From positions 16,140-80,139 of the forward strand of contig SVRV01000002.1 of assembly GCA_015064635.1 (NCBI GenBank): 64,000 nt of DNA, written 5' to 3'. Source of the stretch: Oscillospiraceae bacterium (lineage in GTDB: Bacteria > Bacillota > Clostridia > Oscillospirales > SIG627). Positions within the stretch are counted from its first letter, which is position 1; each line of letters starts with the position of its first letter. Of the stretch, positions 41,550 through 50,724 are shown in pieces. The position numbers and the translations under genes were made by a program. The notes under the pieces are model-generated. The model was not told the DNA's origin and did not search any database. It worked only from the letters and a program-made list of their open reading frames with translations.

Positions 41550-43577
41550 TTATTCAGTAACTTCTGCTGCTTCCTCTTCAACTGCAGGCTCAGCATCAGG
41601 AAGAAGAGCTCTGATTGAAAGACTAACCTTCTTTGCCTCGTCGTCAATTTCAGTAATCTTAGCATCTACCTCATCGCCAACCTTAAGAACATCCTCAGGC
41701 TTAGCAATCTTAGTATTGGAAATCTGTGAAATGTGGATAAGACCGTCAACACCGGGAACAATCTCTGCAAATGCACCAAAAGGCATAATGTTAACTATCT
41801 TAACCTTGGCAACATCTTCAACACTATATGTGTCATTGAATACCTTCCAAGGATTTGTAGCATCGGTCTTATATCCAAGAGAAATACGATTCTTTTCCTT
41901 GTCAAATTCCTTAACAAATACTGTAAGCTCATCACCAATGCTTACTACTTCGGAAGGATGCTTCAAGCGAAGCCAAGAAAGCTCAGTGATATGTACCATA
42001 CCATCTACGCCACCAAGATCAACAAATGCACCAAAGTTGGTTATTGATTTAACCTTACCTGTGTAAACCTTACCTTCCTCTATTTCAGCCCAGAACTTTT
42101 CAGCAAGTGCCTTCTTCTCTTCGCGAGCAACAACGCGAATAGAGCCAACTGCACGTCTCTTCTGCTGATCAGCTTCGATAAGCTTGAACTTAACTGTTGT
42201 TCCGTTAAGCTGAGCGAGATCTGCACCCATAGGAACGTTAGTCTGAGACGCAGGAACAAATACTCTTATGCCGTTCCAAATAACTACAACGCCTCCACGT
42301 ACAACTTCGATAACTCTTCCTTCAAGAACTTCGTTAGCATTGTACACTTCTTCTACTTTAACCCACTTGGAGAAATAATCAACCTTCTTCTTAGATACCT
42401 GAACAGTACCTTCGGGGTCATTGAACTTCATGAGAAGAACTGTAATTTCGTCTCCAACATGGAACTCAGCCATTACATCAAGTGAAGGATCATCGGTAAT
42501 CTCATCAAAAGCAAGAATACCGGTGTGCTTGATACCAAGATCAACATGAATCTCAGCAGGTGTAACCGATGTAATAACGCCCGTAACCTTTTCTCCTGTA
42601 TTTAAAGTTTTGAATGACTTCTCAAGCATTTCAGCAAAACTCATGTTATCGCTGATTGCTGCATCCTTTGCCTCTACGGCAGTGTTTTCTGTGTTTGTGA
42701 TTTCTGACATTTTGTTTATAACCTCCTGTATAATTCTGTCAGGTGTCGATGCACCGGCAGTAATACCAATTTTATTTTTCCCTATGAGTACATGCTCATC
42801 CAAATCATCTGCATTGCATACCCATACGGTGTCACAAAATTCAGAAGATATGTCATACAGCTTCTTGGTATTGGAACTATTCTTGCCTCCAATCACAACC
42901 ATAAGGTCCGATTCCGAGGCAATTTTTTTGGCATCTTCTTGACGATTTTGTGTAACGCTACATATTGTATCAAATAAAGTTAAATTTGTATATAGTTTTT
43001 CGAGAAATTTAACACAAATTTTCCATTCGTTAATATTTTGTGTAGTTTGCGCAATAACTACCTTTCTCTTTTGTATATCGTCAGGTATAAGACTTATGTT
43101 ATTTTTTAAATCCTCAAAGCAATTGACAACAATATATTTAGAATCGTCCTCCACATCTGAAATATAGCTACATATCCCACGAATTTCCGGGTGCTTCTTG
43201 TTTCCGATTACAATAAAATACGGAGAGTCTTTTGCTTTTTCGTTTAAAACTATTTCCCAAATCTTTTTAACAAAAGGACAGGTTGTATCAACATACTCCA
43301 ACTTATTAGCGTTTAGAGTATCATATGTCGATTTTAATGCGCCGTGAGCTCTGATAAAAACAAGAGAAGACTCCGGGGTAAGCAAAGATAGATCACTGTT
43401 TTCCTCAAGTCTTTTAACGCCCCGAGATGCTAAATATGACATATAGTCGTCATTGTGTATAAGGTCTCCTAATGTCATTATTTCTTTTTTTGTCACAGAA
43501 ATAGTGTTTTCGATTAAATCTGCGGCTCGTTTTACACCAAAGCAAAACCCCGCATAGTCAGACTTTTTTATAATCAT
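41550..43577 (-). CDS. IspH fused to ribosomal protein S1
   Basis: A 675-residue fusion. Residues 1-285 are IspH (HMBPP reductase, last step of the MEP isoprenoid pathway): Cys12 in GFCFGVKRA, DTTCPFVKK and DTICSVTQNRQ are the three Fe-S ligands. A linker of about 20 residues leads to four S1 RNA-binding domains (from about residues 325, 410, 495 and 585; e.g. ITNFGAFVDLGGVDGMVHI) and an acidic tail. This fusion is known in Clostridia. Its start overlaps the plsC stop by 4 bases. Confidence 0.94.
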   Translation of the reverse strand: MIIKKSDYAGFCFGVKRAADLIENTISVTKKEIMTLGDLIHNDDYMSYLASRGVKRLEENSDLSLLTPESSLVFIRAHGALKSTYDTLNANKLEYVDTTCPFVKKIWEIVLNEKAKDSPYFIVIGNKKHPEIRGICSYISDVEDDSKYIVVNCFEDLKNNISLIPDDIQKRKVVIAQTTQNINEWKICVKFLEKLYTNLTLFDTICSVTQNRQEDAKKIASESDLMVVIGGKNSSNTKKLYDISSEFCDTVWVCNADDLDEHVLIGKNKIGITAGASTPDRIIQEVINKMSEITNTENTAVEAKDAAISDNMSFAEMLEKSFKTLNTGEKVTGVITSVTPAEIHVDLGIKHTGILAFDEITDDPSLDVMAEFHVGDEITVLLMKFNDPEGTVQVSKKKVDYFSKWVKVEEVYNANEVLEGRVIEVVRGGVVVIWNGIRVFVPASQTNVPMGADLAQLNGTTVKFKLIEADQQKRRAVGSIRVVAREEKKALAEKFWAEIEEGKVYTGKVKSITNFGAFVDLGGVDGMVHITELSWLRLKHPSEVVSIGDELTVFVKEFDKEKNRISLGYKTDATNPWKVFNDTYSVEDVAKVKIVNIMPFGAFAEIVPGVDGLIHISQISNTKIAKPEDVLKVGDEVDAKITEIDDEAKKVSLSIRALLPDAEPAVEEEAAEVTE

Positions 43578-44179
43578 TTTTTCTCCAGTTTAACTAAATC
43601 ACATATTTTACCAAAAATATGTTGTGATGCATTTAAATAATCCTTACCGTCAGGTCCAAAATCAATATCTTCAAATTTTATAACATCACCTATGGTCACC
43701 GTGATTTTTCTAAAAAGCTTGATTTTATAATTTTTCGTATAAATACCTACCGGAAGCACGCCCGACTCAGCTTTAGCACAAATGAATCCTACTCCCTTTT
43801 TGGCTTGTTCGGCTTGAGGTTCAATGTGTAACCTGGTTCCCTGCGGAAACAAAGAGAAACATCCTCCTGATTTAATTATTTCAATAGCTTTTTTTATAGC
43901 ACTTGTGTCTTGACCGCTTTTGCTAACCGGGAACGCTCCAAATGCTCTGATGATATTTTTTAAAATAGGTACTCTAAACAAGCTTTCCTTCGCCATAAAG
44001 TTAATGGGCAAGCCTGTTGCGACAACAGTCAAAACAGGATCCCAGTTAGATAAATGATTTGCACAAATAATTGTTTTCTCAGGCAATTCTTTTGTACTTC
44101 TCAAATCAACTATTTTCACTCTCAAAAAAAGTTTAACAAGCGGAGAAATAAGCTTAATAACAAATCTATAAAACTTCAT
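43574..44179 (-). CDS. plsC: 1-acyl-sn-glycerol-3-phosphate acyltransferase
   Basis: A 201-residue acyltransferase. The HX4D motif is NHLSNWDPV and the substrate motif SLFPQGTRL. It makes phosphatidic acid at the membrane. It overlaps cmk by 14 bases and ispH-S1 by 4. The order cmk, plsC, ispH-rpsA is common in Clostridia. Confidence 0.92.
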   Translation of the reverse strand: MKFYRFVIKLISPLVKLFLRVKIVDLRSTKELPEKTIICANHLSNWDPVLTVVATGLPINFMAKESLFRVPILKNIIRAFGAFPVSKSGQDTSAIKKAIEIIKSGGCFSLFPQGTRLHIEPQAEQAKKGVGFICAKAESGVLPVGIYTKNYKIKLFRKITVTIGDVIKFEDIDFGPDGKDYLNASQHIFGKICDLVKLEKK

Positions 44180-44852
44180 ACTTTCCTACCTTTTCAAAAA
44201 TTATGCGCAAAGCCTCTTTTACAGATTCTTCCTCGCTGAGGGTAGTATTATCAAGAAGTATTGCGTCTTCTGCTTTAATTGCAGGCGCAACAGCTCTCGT
44301 TGAATCGTTTTTATCGCGAGTTACCATATCGTTATATACACTTTCAAATGAAATATCCGGGTTCTTCGCCTTTAATTCCTCGTATCTTCTTTCCGCTCTT
44401 TTTTTAGGATCCGCCGTAAGGAAAATCTTAACATCTGCATCAGGCAGAACAACTGTTGCAATGTCACGGCCGTCCATTATAACCGAATGTTCTTTTGCAA
44501 TATCACGCTGTGTATCAAGCAAGAAGCTTCTAACCTCCGGAATTGCCGATACTGCAGATGCATACATTGAAATCTCTGAGGTTCGTATATGGTCGGATAC
44601 GTCATCCCCATTGAGAATAACAGCCTGAACTCCTTCTTTGTAACACAAATCAAGTTTAATTTCATCAAGCAAATCTACAACTTCGGTAATATTTTCAAAT
44701 GTAAGACCTTTCTGCTTTGCATAATAACCTATTGTTCTGTAAAGTGCACCCGTATCAACATAGATTATGTCCAGCTCTTTTGCAACCTTTTTTGCAAGAG
44801 AGCTTTTACCCGCCCCGGAAGGTCCGTCTATTGCTATATTAATTTTTTTCAT
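44166..44852 (-). CDS. cmk: Cytidylate kinase
   Basis: A 228-residue CMP/dCMP kinase: P-loop IAIDGPSGAGKSSLAK at the N-terminus, YVDTGALYRTIG, IMDGRDIATVVLP and the lid RRYEEL. It supplies CDP for nucleotide and lipid synthesis. AAAGGAG lies upstream of the ATG. It follows the BaiN-like gene by 14 bases. Confidence 0.95.
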   Translation of the reverse strand: MKKINIAIDGPSGAGKSSLAKKVAKELDIIYVDTGALYRTIGYYAKQKGLTFENITEVVDLLDEIKLDLCYKEGVQAVILNGDDVSDHIRTSEISMYASAVSAIPEVRSFLLDTQRDIAKEHSVIMDGRDIATVVLPDADVKIFLTADPKKRAERRYEELKAKNPDISFESVYNDMVTRDKNDSTRAVAPAIKAEDAILLDNTTLSEEESVKEALRIIFEKVGKYEVL

Positions 44853-44866
44853 ATATACTCCTTTAT

Positions 44867-46111
44867 TTAATCAATCTGTGCTGATTTTATAGCCGCATAT
44901 GCAGTGGAAAAAGCAATTTGTAAATTAAAGCCGCCTGTATATGCATCAACATCTATTATCTCACCTGCGAAATATAATCCCGGGACTTTTTTTGATTCCA
45001 TGGTTTTGGGGTTAATTTCACTTACATTTACACCGCCTGATGTTATTATTGCCTCAGAAATTGGTCTGGCAGAATGAATTGTCAATGAAAAATCTTTTAA
45101 AAGTCCAATCAGTTTATATCTTTCTTCTCTTGTTATTTCATTTACTTTTTTTCGGCTGTCAATTCCGGAAAGCCTGATGATTACCGGTATAAGCTTTGAC
45201 GGAAGCAAATCTTTTAAAGAGTTTTGAAAATCTTTATTCTTGTACTTTTCAAAATCCGATAGCAATCGTGTATTTAGCTTTTCATTTTCTAATGCAGGTT
45301 TCAAATCTATATGTGCTATATATACGTCCGGAGATGATGAAATATCACGAAGATGCGACGATGCACTGAGAACCATTGGGCCGCTGATACCGTAATGAGT
45401 AAATATCATCTCCCCAAAATCTTCATAAACAAATTTTTCGATTCTTTTGTCGTAAATTTTTAATGCAACATTTTTTAAGCTGAGTCCCATCAACTCTTTA
45501 CATAGGTTGCCGTTACAAACGAGAGGAACCAGAGACGGAGATAAAGCAGTTACGGTATGAGACAGCTTTTTTGCGAATTTATAGCCATCTCCGGTTGAAC
45601 CGGTTAAAGGATACGAAAGTCCTCCGGTAGCGATAATTACTTTATCGAAATAATATTCTTTTTCTCCGGCGAAAACTTTAAATCCTTCTTCGCATTTTAA
45701 AACATTATTCACCTCAGTATGTATAAATTCAGCATGATTACTCAGAGCTTTGTTATACAATGCATTTCTTATGTCAACCGCTTTATCCGAGGTAGGAAAA
45801 ACTCTTTCGCCTCTTTCGGTCTTTAGCGGAACACCGATTTCTTCAAAAAAATCAATGGTATCAAAATTTGTAAAAGAAGATAAAGAAGAATACAAAAAAC
45901 GAGGATTTACCGGAATATTTTTAAAAAAGTCCGATGTGTTTGCCGCATTGGTTACGTTACATCTTCCCTTTCCTGTTATTAAAAGCTTCTTTCCGGTAAA
46001 TGGATTTTTCTCAAACACTGTGAGGGTGTTTGAATGAAAATTTGAAAACGATGCAGCTGCAAAAAGTCCGGATGCACCTGCTCCTATTATCGCTATTTTA
46101 TTTCTATCCAT
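44867..46111 (-). CDS. HI0933/BaiN-family flavoprotein
   Basis: A 414-residue FAD protein: dinucleotide-binding IAIIGAGASGLFAAAS at the N-terminus, KKLLITGKGRCNVTNAA, VIIATGGLSYPLTGSTGDGY and the C-terminal YFAGEIIDVDAYTGGFNLQIAFSTAYAA region (characteristic of HI0933 proteins). Relatives include BaiN, which reduces bile-acid intermediates; most members have no known substrate. The start has a GGTGAT site. Confidence 0.9.
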   Translation of the reverse strand: MDRNKIAIIGAGASGLFAAASFSNFHSNTLTVFEKNPFTGKKLLITGKGRCNVTNAANTSDFFKNIPVNPRFLYSSLSSFTNFDTIDFFEEIGVPLKTERGERVFPTSDKAVDIRNALYNKALSNHAEFIHTEVNNVLKCEEGFKVFAGEKEYYFDKVIIATGGLSYPLTGSTGDGYKFAKKLSHTVTALSPSLVPLVCNGNLCKELMGLSLKNVALKIYDKRIEKFVYEDFGEMIFTHYGISGPMVLSASSHLRDISSSPDVYIAHIDLKPALENEKLNTRLLSDFEKYKNKDFQNSLKDLLPSKLIPVIIRLSGIDSRKKVNEITREERYKLIGLLKDFSLTIHSARPISEAIITSGGVNVSEINPKTMESKKVPGLYFAGEIIDVDAYTGGFNLQIAFSTAYAAIKSAQID

Positions 46112-46209
46112 AATATCACCGTAAATAAAAACATTTTGTTAATCTGCATTATATAATACTATTTTATACTAAAAAAATCAATAAATTTTTTAAAGTTTTA
46201 TTTTATGTC

Positions 46210-46238
46210 TTGAAATGATTAAACCGTCATGCTATAAT
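46210..46238 (+). promoter_or_regulatory. Promoter of the VanY-like peptidase gene
   Basis: TTGAAA (46210-46215), 17-base spacer, TATAAT (46233-46238), 32 bases before the ATG. Confidence 0.75.
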
Positions 46239-46269
46239 ATCAAAGAAAAGAAAGCTATTGGGAGAAAAA

Positions 46270-47553
46270 ATGAAATCAAACAACATACAAAATAATAACC
46301 GTACAAGAAGACGTTCGGCAAACATGAAAAAGCGAAAAGCTATAAAACGTCGCTTAATTTTAATAACAGCAATCATTTATGTTTTTTTATTGCTGTCAGT
46401 TTTATTCACTTTTTCAATATCACTTGTTTCGTGTGAAGAAAAGCAAATAAAATACGACATCATTCTGCCCGCTACCAAAAGTCAAAGTAACGGTGATAGC
46501 GTTGAAATAACAGACGAAAAAGCTAAAAAAGAAATAATTTCAAGTGAGCAGCTATATTTTGACGATGTATTATATCTTCCTTTGTCCGTTTTAGAAAAGC
46601 TTACCGATATAAAAATTGCAGGAGATAAAAATAAACTTGCTTTCATACTCGAATCAAACGGTGAGCATGCCAAGTTTATAATTGATTCCACCGACGCTGA
46701 AGTCAATTCAAATAAAGTAAGCCTATCCGGCAAATCTATTATGCTCGATGGAGAACTGTACGTACCATTTGACTTCTTTGAAAAATACATGCGTGGATTT
46801 GACCTCGAAATCAACAAAGAAGAAGAAACATATACCATTACAGTATCAACAACTACAGAGCCGCAATTTATATTAAAAGCGCCGGCACAAACTTTAGCAA
46901 TTGAAGAGAAGAACGTAACCGAAATTACCACATCTCCAATTGATTTTGTACTTGATCTGTCTTCTTATGAGGAATACATGAACCCCTCTGACAGAGATGC
47001 TTTCTTGTTTATCGTTAGCAAAGATTCCCCTCTTCAAAACAATTATGTGCCTTCAAATTTGACAGGAACCATATTCACCAGAAGCGACAGAGAAACACGA
47101 CTCCTCTCCAAATATGCCTGTTTAGCTTTGGAAGCATTTTTGAAGGAAGGTGAAGCAAACGGAATAACAGGTGTAACTGTAACAAGCGCTTACAGATCGT
47201 ACGAAGAACAAAGCGAACTCTTCCAGCAAGAAATCCAGATAACCGGAAGCAGTGAACAAGCTGCAAAAAACGTAAACCCTCCCGGAACAAGCGAACACCA
47301 AACAGGACTTGCTGTAGATATGCATAATATGCCTTCAGCGTCTACTGCTTTTGGTGAAACAAAAGCTGCAAAATGGCTTGCAACAAACGCTCATAAATTC
47401 GGATATATTTTGCGATACCCAGCAAATAAAACATATATTACCGGGATTAACTATGAGCCTTGGCACTTCAGGTACGTAGGAAGATATCACGCAACAAAAA
47501 TGTATGAACTTGGACTTTGCTTGGAAGAGTACCTTGATTACATAAATCAATAA
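46270..47553 (+). CDS. VanY-like D,D-carboxypeptidase with N-terminal copper-amine-oxidase-like domain
   Basis: A 427-residue exported protein. A basic N-terminus and signal-anchor helix (LILITAIIYVFLLLSVLF) are followed by a domain like the copper amine oxidase N-terminal fold (residues 75-190; LPLSVLEKLTDIKIAG, LYVPFDFFEKYM). The C-terminal M15B peptidase has SAYRSYEEQSELF, zinc motif TSEHQTGLAVDMH and PWHFRYVG. It trims D-Ala-D-Ala ends of peptidoglycan. I start it at ATG 46270 after GGGAG. Confidence 0.88.
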   Translation: MKSNNIQNNNRTRRRSANMKKRKAIKRRLILITAIIYVFLLLSVLFTFSISLVSCEEKQIKYDIILPATKSQSNGDSVEITDEKAKKEIISSEQLYFDDVLYLPLSVLEKLTDIKIAGDKNKLAFILESNGEHAKFIIDSTDAEVNSNKVSLSGKSIMLDGELYVPFDFFEKYMRGFDLEINKEEETYTITVSTTTEPQFILKAPAQTLAIEEKNVTEITTSPIDFVLDLSSYEEYMNPSDRDAFLFIVSKDSPLQNNYVPSNLTGTIFTRSDRETRLLSKYACLALEAFLKEGEANGITGVTVTSAYRSYEEQSELFQQEIQITGSSEQAAKNVNPPGTSEHQTGLAVDMHNMPSASTAFGETKAAKWLATNAHKFGYILRYPANKTYITGINYEPWHFRYVGRYHATKMYELGLCLEEYLDYINQ

Positions 47554-47563
47554 ACTTAAAATC

Positions 47564-47593
47564 AAACGGTCAATTCAAATGAGTTGACCGTTT
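47564..47593. terminator. Terminator between VanY-like and radC genes
   Basis: Stem aaacggtcaa / ttgaccgttt with a 10-base loop, immediately after the peptidase gene and overlapping the stop codon of the converging radC. Confidence 0.65.
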
Positions 47594-48323
47594 ATCGTCT
47601 CTTGTAACCTTTAACATTATTATCCAAAAATTTCAATACTCCTATATACTTATCTCCGGTAACGATAAAATGTTCAACCATATCAATATGAAAACTATTT
47701 AATATGTCCTTAAGTCTTTGAGTTGAATCAATATCATCCGATGACGGCATAATCAATGAAGACGGATGATTGTGTGCAATTACTATGTTGCATGCATCAT
47801 TTCGTGAGATGCCATTCAAAATTTTTCTGGCATTTGATTCTACATTAAACGAACTGCCTGTACTGATAGTCTCTTTTTCAAGCATTATCATCTTAGCATC
47901 AAAGTATATACAAATCAAATGCTCTTCCTGCAATCCGATGCAAGACATAGCGCACATTTCGGCGATTTCTTCATATGTCATACGTGGAGAAGCTGCCATT
48001 TGTGCCTCTTGAGAATAAAAATATCTGAAGAAATGGGGCATTAATTTCAAAAAAGTAGCCGCATGGTCTTTTATTCCCGGAATTTTTTTCATTTCCTCAT
48101 ACGGTATATTAAACGCTCCCATAAAAGAACCGCCCTTGTTAATAAGCTCGTGAGCAATCTCATTTGTATCTACTTGAGGTAACACAAAATACAGGAGAAT
48201 TTCCATGATTTCATGCTCTGAAAATACATCAGGTCCGTATTTCAAGAACTTTTCCTTCATTCTCTTTCTGTGATTTGCGTGTAAAGCAGCATTTCGCTGT
48301 TTAACATATTTGTTTATATCCAT
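47592..48323 (-). CDS. radC: RadC-family JAB-domain protein
   Basis: A 243-residue RadC/DUF2466 protein. Helix-hairpin-helix region at residues 15-85 (KKIPGIKDHAATFLK), then the MPN/JAMM metallo-domain with IVIAHNHPSSLIMPSSDDID, whose His-His-Asp set binds zinc. The usual HNHPSG is HNHPSS here. Despite the name, no role in DNA repair is proven. It is divergent from an HTH gene. Confidence 0.9.
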   Translation of the reverse strand: MDINKYVKQRNAALHANHRKRMKEKFLKYGPDVFSEHEIMEILLYFVLPQVDTNEIAHELINKGGSFMGAFNIPYEEMKKIPGIKDHAATFLKLMPHFFRYFYSQEAQMAASPRMTYEEIAEMCAMSCIGLQEEHLICIYFDAKMIMLEKETISTGSSFNVESNARKILNGISRNDACNIVIAHNHPSSLIMPSSDDIDSTQRLKDILNSFHIDMVEHFIVTGDKYIGVLKFLDNNVKGYKRR

Positions 48324-48359
48324 TTTTTTACTTCCTTATCATCATTAATATACTTTTTC

Positions 48360-48388
48360 TTGACATTATAACGATAATACATTAAAAT
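48360..48388 (+). promoter_or_regulatory. Promoter of the small HTH gene
   Basis: TTGACA (48360-48365), 17-base spacer, TAAAAT (48383-48388), 30 bases before the ATG; an AAGAGGT site follows. Confidence 0.7.
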
Positions 48389-48417
48389 ACTAATAAAGAA
48401 ATTAAGAGGTATACATT

Positions 48418-48795
48418 ATGTCAAAAGAATTTAACAAAAAAATTTTTTCAATATTACTTGATATATCACGTGGAAACAGGAGCTGGAGACAGTTTGCAAT
48501 TGACTGTGATATAAGTTATGTTCAAATACGAAAGCTTGCAACCTGCAAACAAGAAAATCCCCCAAGAGCAAAACTACTCAAAAAGATAGTTGAAAACAGC
48601 GAAGGTGACATAAGTATGGACGACTATCTCTTTGCTGTGGGTGTTCAAAATGATGCAACAACAACACAAAGTCTCAGCATCAGCACCAATCTGATTAAAC
48701 AAGGAGATGCATTTTTCGAAAAATACCTATCCTTGTCAATGGGACAGAGAAAAATGATAAATGATTTTATTGATTTTTTATCAGGCCGAGAATAA
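48418..48795 (+). CDS. Small helix-turn-helix protein
   Basis: A 125-residue protein. Residues 20-60 (SWRQFAIDCDISYVQIRKLA) look like a XRE-type helix-turn-helix. The C-terminal half is helical, with no recognised sensor domain. It resembles small developmental or phage-type repressors. Its last 29 bases overlap the converging membrane-protein gene. Target genes unknown. Confidence 0.65.
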   Translation: MSKEFNKKIFSILLDISRGNRSWRQFAIDCDISYVQIRKLATCKQENPPRAKLLKKIVENSEGDISMDDYLFAVGVQNDATTTQSLSISTNLIKQGDAFFEKYLSLSMGQRKMINDFIDFLSGRE

Positions 48796-49243
48796 AGCTA
48801 TACATCTCTTCGTTAGGTTCAAACAATACCGCTTCTTTGCAATTACTGTATTCAAATATCAAAGCATAACGTCCCTTTGTTCCAGGATTACACGAATAAT
48901 TATAAATACTCGAAACACGGCTCTTGAATCCATTTTCAAAATCAATGTTGGTAACCACGTCAGTTATTCTGTATAAATCAACATTACATACAGTTGTTAC
49001 TTTTTTGCCGAGCGTTTTAGTGATTATAAATGATTCCGAATCTATTATGTAAGTGTAAACCGGAATAAAATACTTAACCGACAATTCACAAGTTATAATC
49101 GCCAAAACAAAGAACACGCCTTGCCAAATCACGCTTGGCAGAGAAAATAATTTAACTGCTGTAAATGAAGCAATAAATACAAATATAAAACATATTATCG
49201 TCATTAAGATAATATGTTTTTTCTTTTTTGGAATATACGTCAT
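48767..49243 (-). CDS. Two-helix membrane protein with possible PH-like domain
   Basis: A 158-residue protein: two adjacent membrane helices (about residues 10-32 and 38-58; HIILMTIICFIFVFIASF), then a beta-rich soluble domain (IIDSESFIITKTLGKKVTTV, YALIFEYSNCKEAVLF) resembling bacterial PH domains. Its start overlaps the phosphodiesterase stop by 4 bases, so the two are co-translated. Function unknown. Confidence 0.6.
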   Translation of the reverse strand: MTYIPKKKKHIILMTIICFIFVFIASFTAVKLFSLPSVIWQGVFFVLAIITCELSVKYFIPVYTYIIDSESFIITKTLGKKVTTVCNVDLYRITDVVTNIDFENGFKSRVSSIYNYSCNPGTKGRYALIFEYSNCKEAVLFEPNEEMYSFILGLIKNQ

Positions 49244-49758
49244 CTTATTGACCTCAAAAAATCTATTCTTTTTATAATTGGATCGTAATATAGAACATCC
49301 GCAGACTGTATAACCGAACGATTAATATGTATTATGCCAAAGGTATATAATCCTCCAACACCAACAGAGCCCGGATTGAAAAAAAGCGTGTTTCCCCTTT
49401 TTTCCTTATATGGCATGTGTGTATGACCAAATAGGACTAACTCTGCCTTAAGCGCGCGTGCACGAACTGCAATTCCGGAAATTCCGGACTTAACGGAATA
49501 CTGATGTCCATGAGTAAACAAGCATTTAATACCTTCCAAAATACCTACATACTCGGATTCAACTTCCAAATCAAAAAAATCATTATTGCCTTTTACAGAA
49601 ATGCCGGGGATATCGGGAAACCTGTTTTTAATCTTCTTGAAATCAGAAGTTAAATCGCCAAGGTGAACTACAAGAGAAGTATCTGACTTACATATGTCAA
49701 TAATATTACATACATTCGAAACATTCGAATGGCTGTCAGAAAAAACTAATATTTTCAC
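49240..49758 (-). CDS. YfcE/MJ0936-type metallophosphoesterase
   Basis: A 172-residue calcineurin-like phosphodiesterase: ILVFSDSHSN, VVHLGDLTSD, VKGNNDFFD and FGHTHMPY provide the two-metal site. I start it at GTG 49758 (MKILVFSDSHSN) with AAGGAG nine bases upstream; the longer open frame adds 50 residues that run into the next gene's promoter region. It hydrolyses phosphodiesters; substrate not known. Confidence 0.88.
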   Translation of the reverse strand: MKILVFSDSHSNVSNVCNIIDICKSDTSLVVHLGDLTSDFKKIKNRFPDIPGISVKGNNDFFDLEVESEYVGILEGIKCLFTHGHQYSVKSGISGIAVRARALKAELVLFGHTHMPYKEKRGNTLFFNPGSVGVGGLYTFGIIHINRSVIQSADVLYYDPIIKRIDFLRSIR

Positions 49759-49829
49759 AATCTGAGTCTCCTTGATTTTGTAACAAAGATTTGTTGATGG
49801 CATAAAATGAAGAATAGGAGGTATTAGCC

Positions 49830-50048
49830 ATGAACAACACAAATAATCACAACAATGATAACGCTTCACTTCAAGGAACAATAAATGAACTCTTCGGTCA
49901 ATCTCCAAAAATAGGAGATGATATAAAAAAACTAATAAACTCTCTTAGCGAAGATGACGTGAAGAAAATTGCCGCACTTATGAAAAACAAAGATTTAAAG
50001 AAAATTGCGAATTCTATCATCGAAAACAATAAGCAGAAAGGGCAATAA
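49830..50048 (+). CDS. Small unknown protein (trio, gene 1)
   Basis: A 72-residue, Asn- and Lys-rich, soluble helical protein (MNNTNNHNNDNASLQ, then DVKKIAALMKNKDLKKIA). It has a strong AGGAGGT ribosome-binding site. It is followed without gap by two more small genes, so it probably belongs to a three-gene operon. I do not recognise it. Confidence 0.6.
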   Translation: MNNTNNHNNDNASLQGTINELFGQSPKIGDDIKKLINSLSEDDVKKIAALMKNKDLKKIANSIIENNKQKGQ

Positions 50049-50049
50049 A

Positions 50050-50403
50050 ATGAATGATTCAGTATCGGTAGACAAAATAACCGAGCTTTTAAATTCACCG
50101 GATCTCATGAAAAACGTGCAATCGATCTTGGGGCAATTGACAGAAAATGAAAAAAGCTCTACTGAATTGGTATCTTTAAATAATGTAACATCCAATGAAT
50201 CTTCGCAAATCGCAGAAGTACTTTCCTCAAACGGTGTTTTAACAGCTATTTCATCATTTTTGTCAAAAAACAAATCAGAGCGAATTGCATTGTTATCCGC
50301 TTTACGCCCTTTTTTGAGCAGTGAAAAACAAAAAATTTTAGACTCTGTGTTGCAAATTCTTAAAGTAGCTAATATTTTTTTAGTAACAAATGCAATTAAG
50401 TAA
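50050..50403 (+). CDS. Small unknown protein (trio, gene 2)
   Basis: A 117-residue, mostly helical protein (KITELLNSPDLMKNVQSIL, then KSERIALLSALRPFLSSEK). The ATG at 50050 is one base after the previous stop and AAAGGG lies upstream. Related short helical proteins occur in clostridial genomes, but I cannot name the family. Confidence 0.6.
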   Translation: MNDSVSVDKITELLNSPDLMKNVQSILGQLTENEKSSTELVSLNNVTSNESSQIAEVLSSNGVLTAISSFLSKNKSERIALLSALRPFLSSEKQKILDSVLQILKVANIFLVTNAIK

Positions 50404-50415
50404 GGTGGTATGACA

Positions 50416-50724
50416 ATGTATTACAAAAAGCCTACTTACAATAACGTAGAAGTACAGAAAAAAATTGACAGCTTCAACAAAGAGCTTCAAACTCAATACA
50501 GACAACATATTTCACAGCCGGAAAGTGTAACTGTTGAAGATGAAGACTTAAACTTAAAAAAAGCTGTAACACCAAAAACAAAAGAAACACAGATAGGGGT
50601 GTCAAATTTATTAACTTCAGACAATATAATAATTATAGGACTAATCGTTTTGCTGCTGTTAGAAGAAAGCAAGGATTACGCATTAATATTGATTCTTGCA
50701 AGCATTATTCTGTTAAATCTGTAA
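50416..50724 (+). CDS. Small unknown membrane protein (trio, gene 3)
   Basis: A 102-residue protein: a polar N-terminal 65 residues (YYKKPTYNNVEVQKKIDSFN) and a C-terminal hydrophobic hairpin (IIIIGLIVLLLL, then YALILILASIILLNL). I use ATG 50416, which has AAGGTGGT at good spacing; ATG 50410 is too close. Its end overlaps the converging gene by 20 bases. Function unknown; it could anchor the two preceding proteins at the membrane. Confidence 0.6.
   Translation: MYYKKPTYNNVEVQKKIDSFNKELQTQYRQHISQPESVTVEDEDLNLKKAVTPKTKETQIGVSNLLTSDNIIIIGLIVLLLLEESKDYALILILASIILLNL

Noticed and set aside
48767..48795. Antisense regulation from overlapping 3' ends
   Set aside because: A 29-base convergent overlap is common in compact genomes and shows no added structure.
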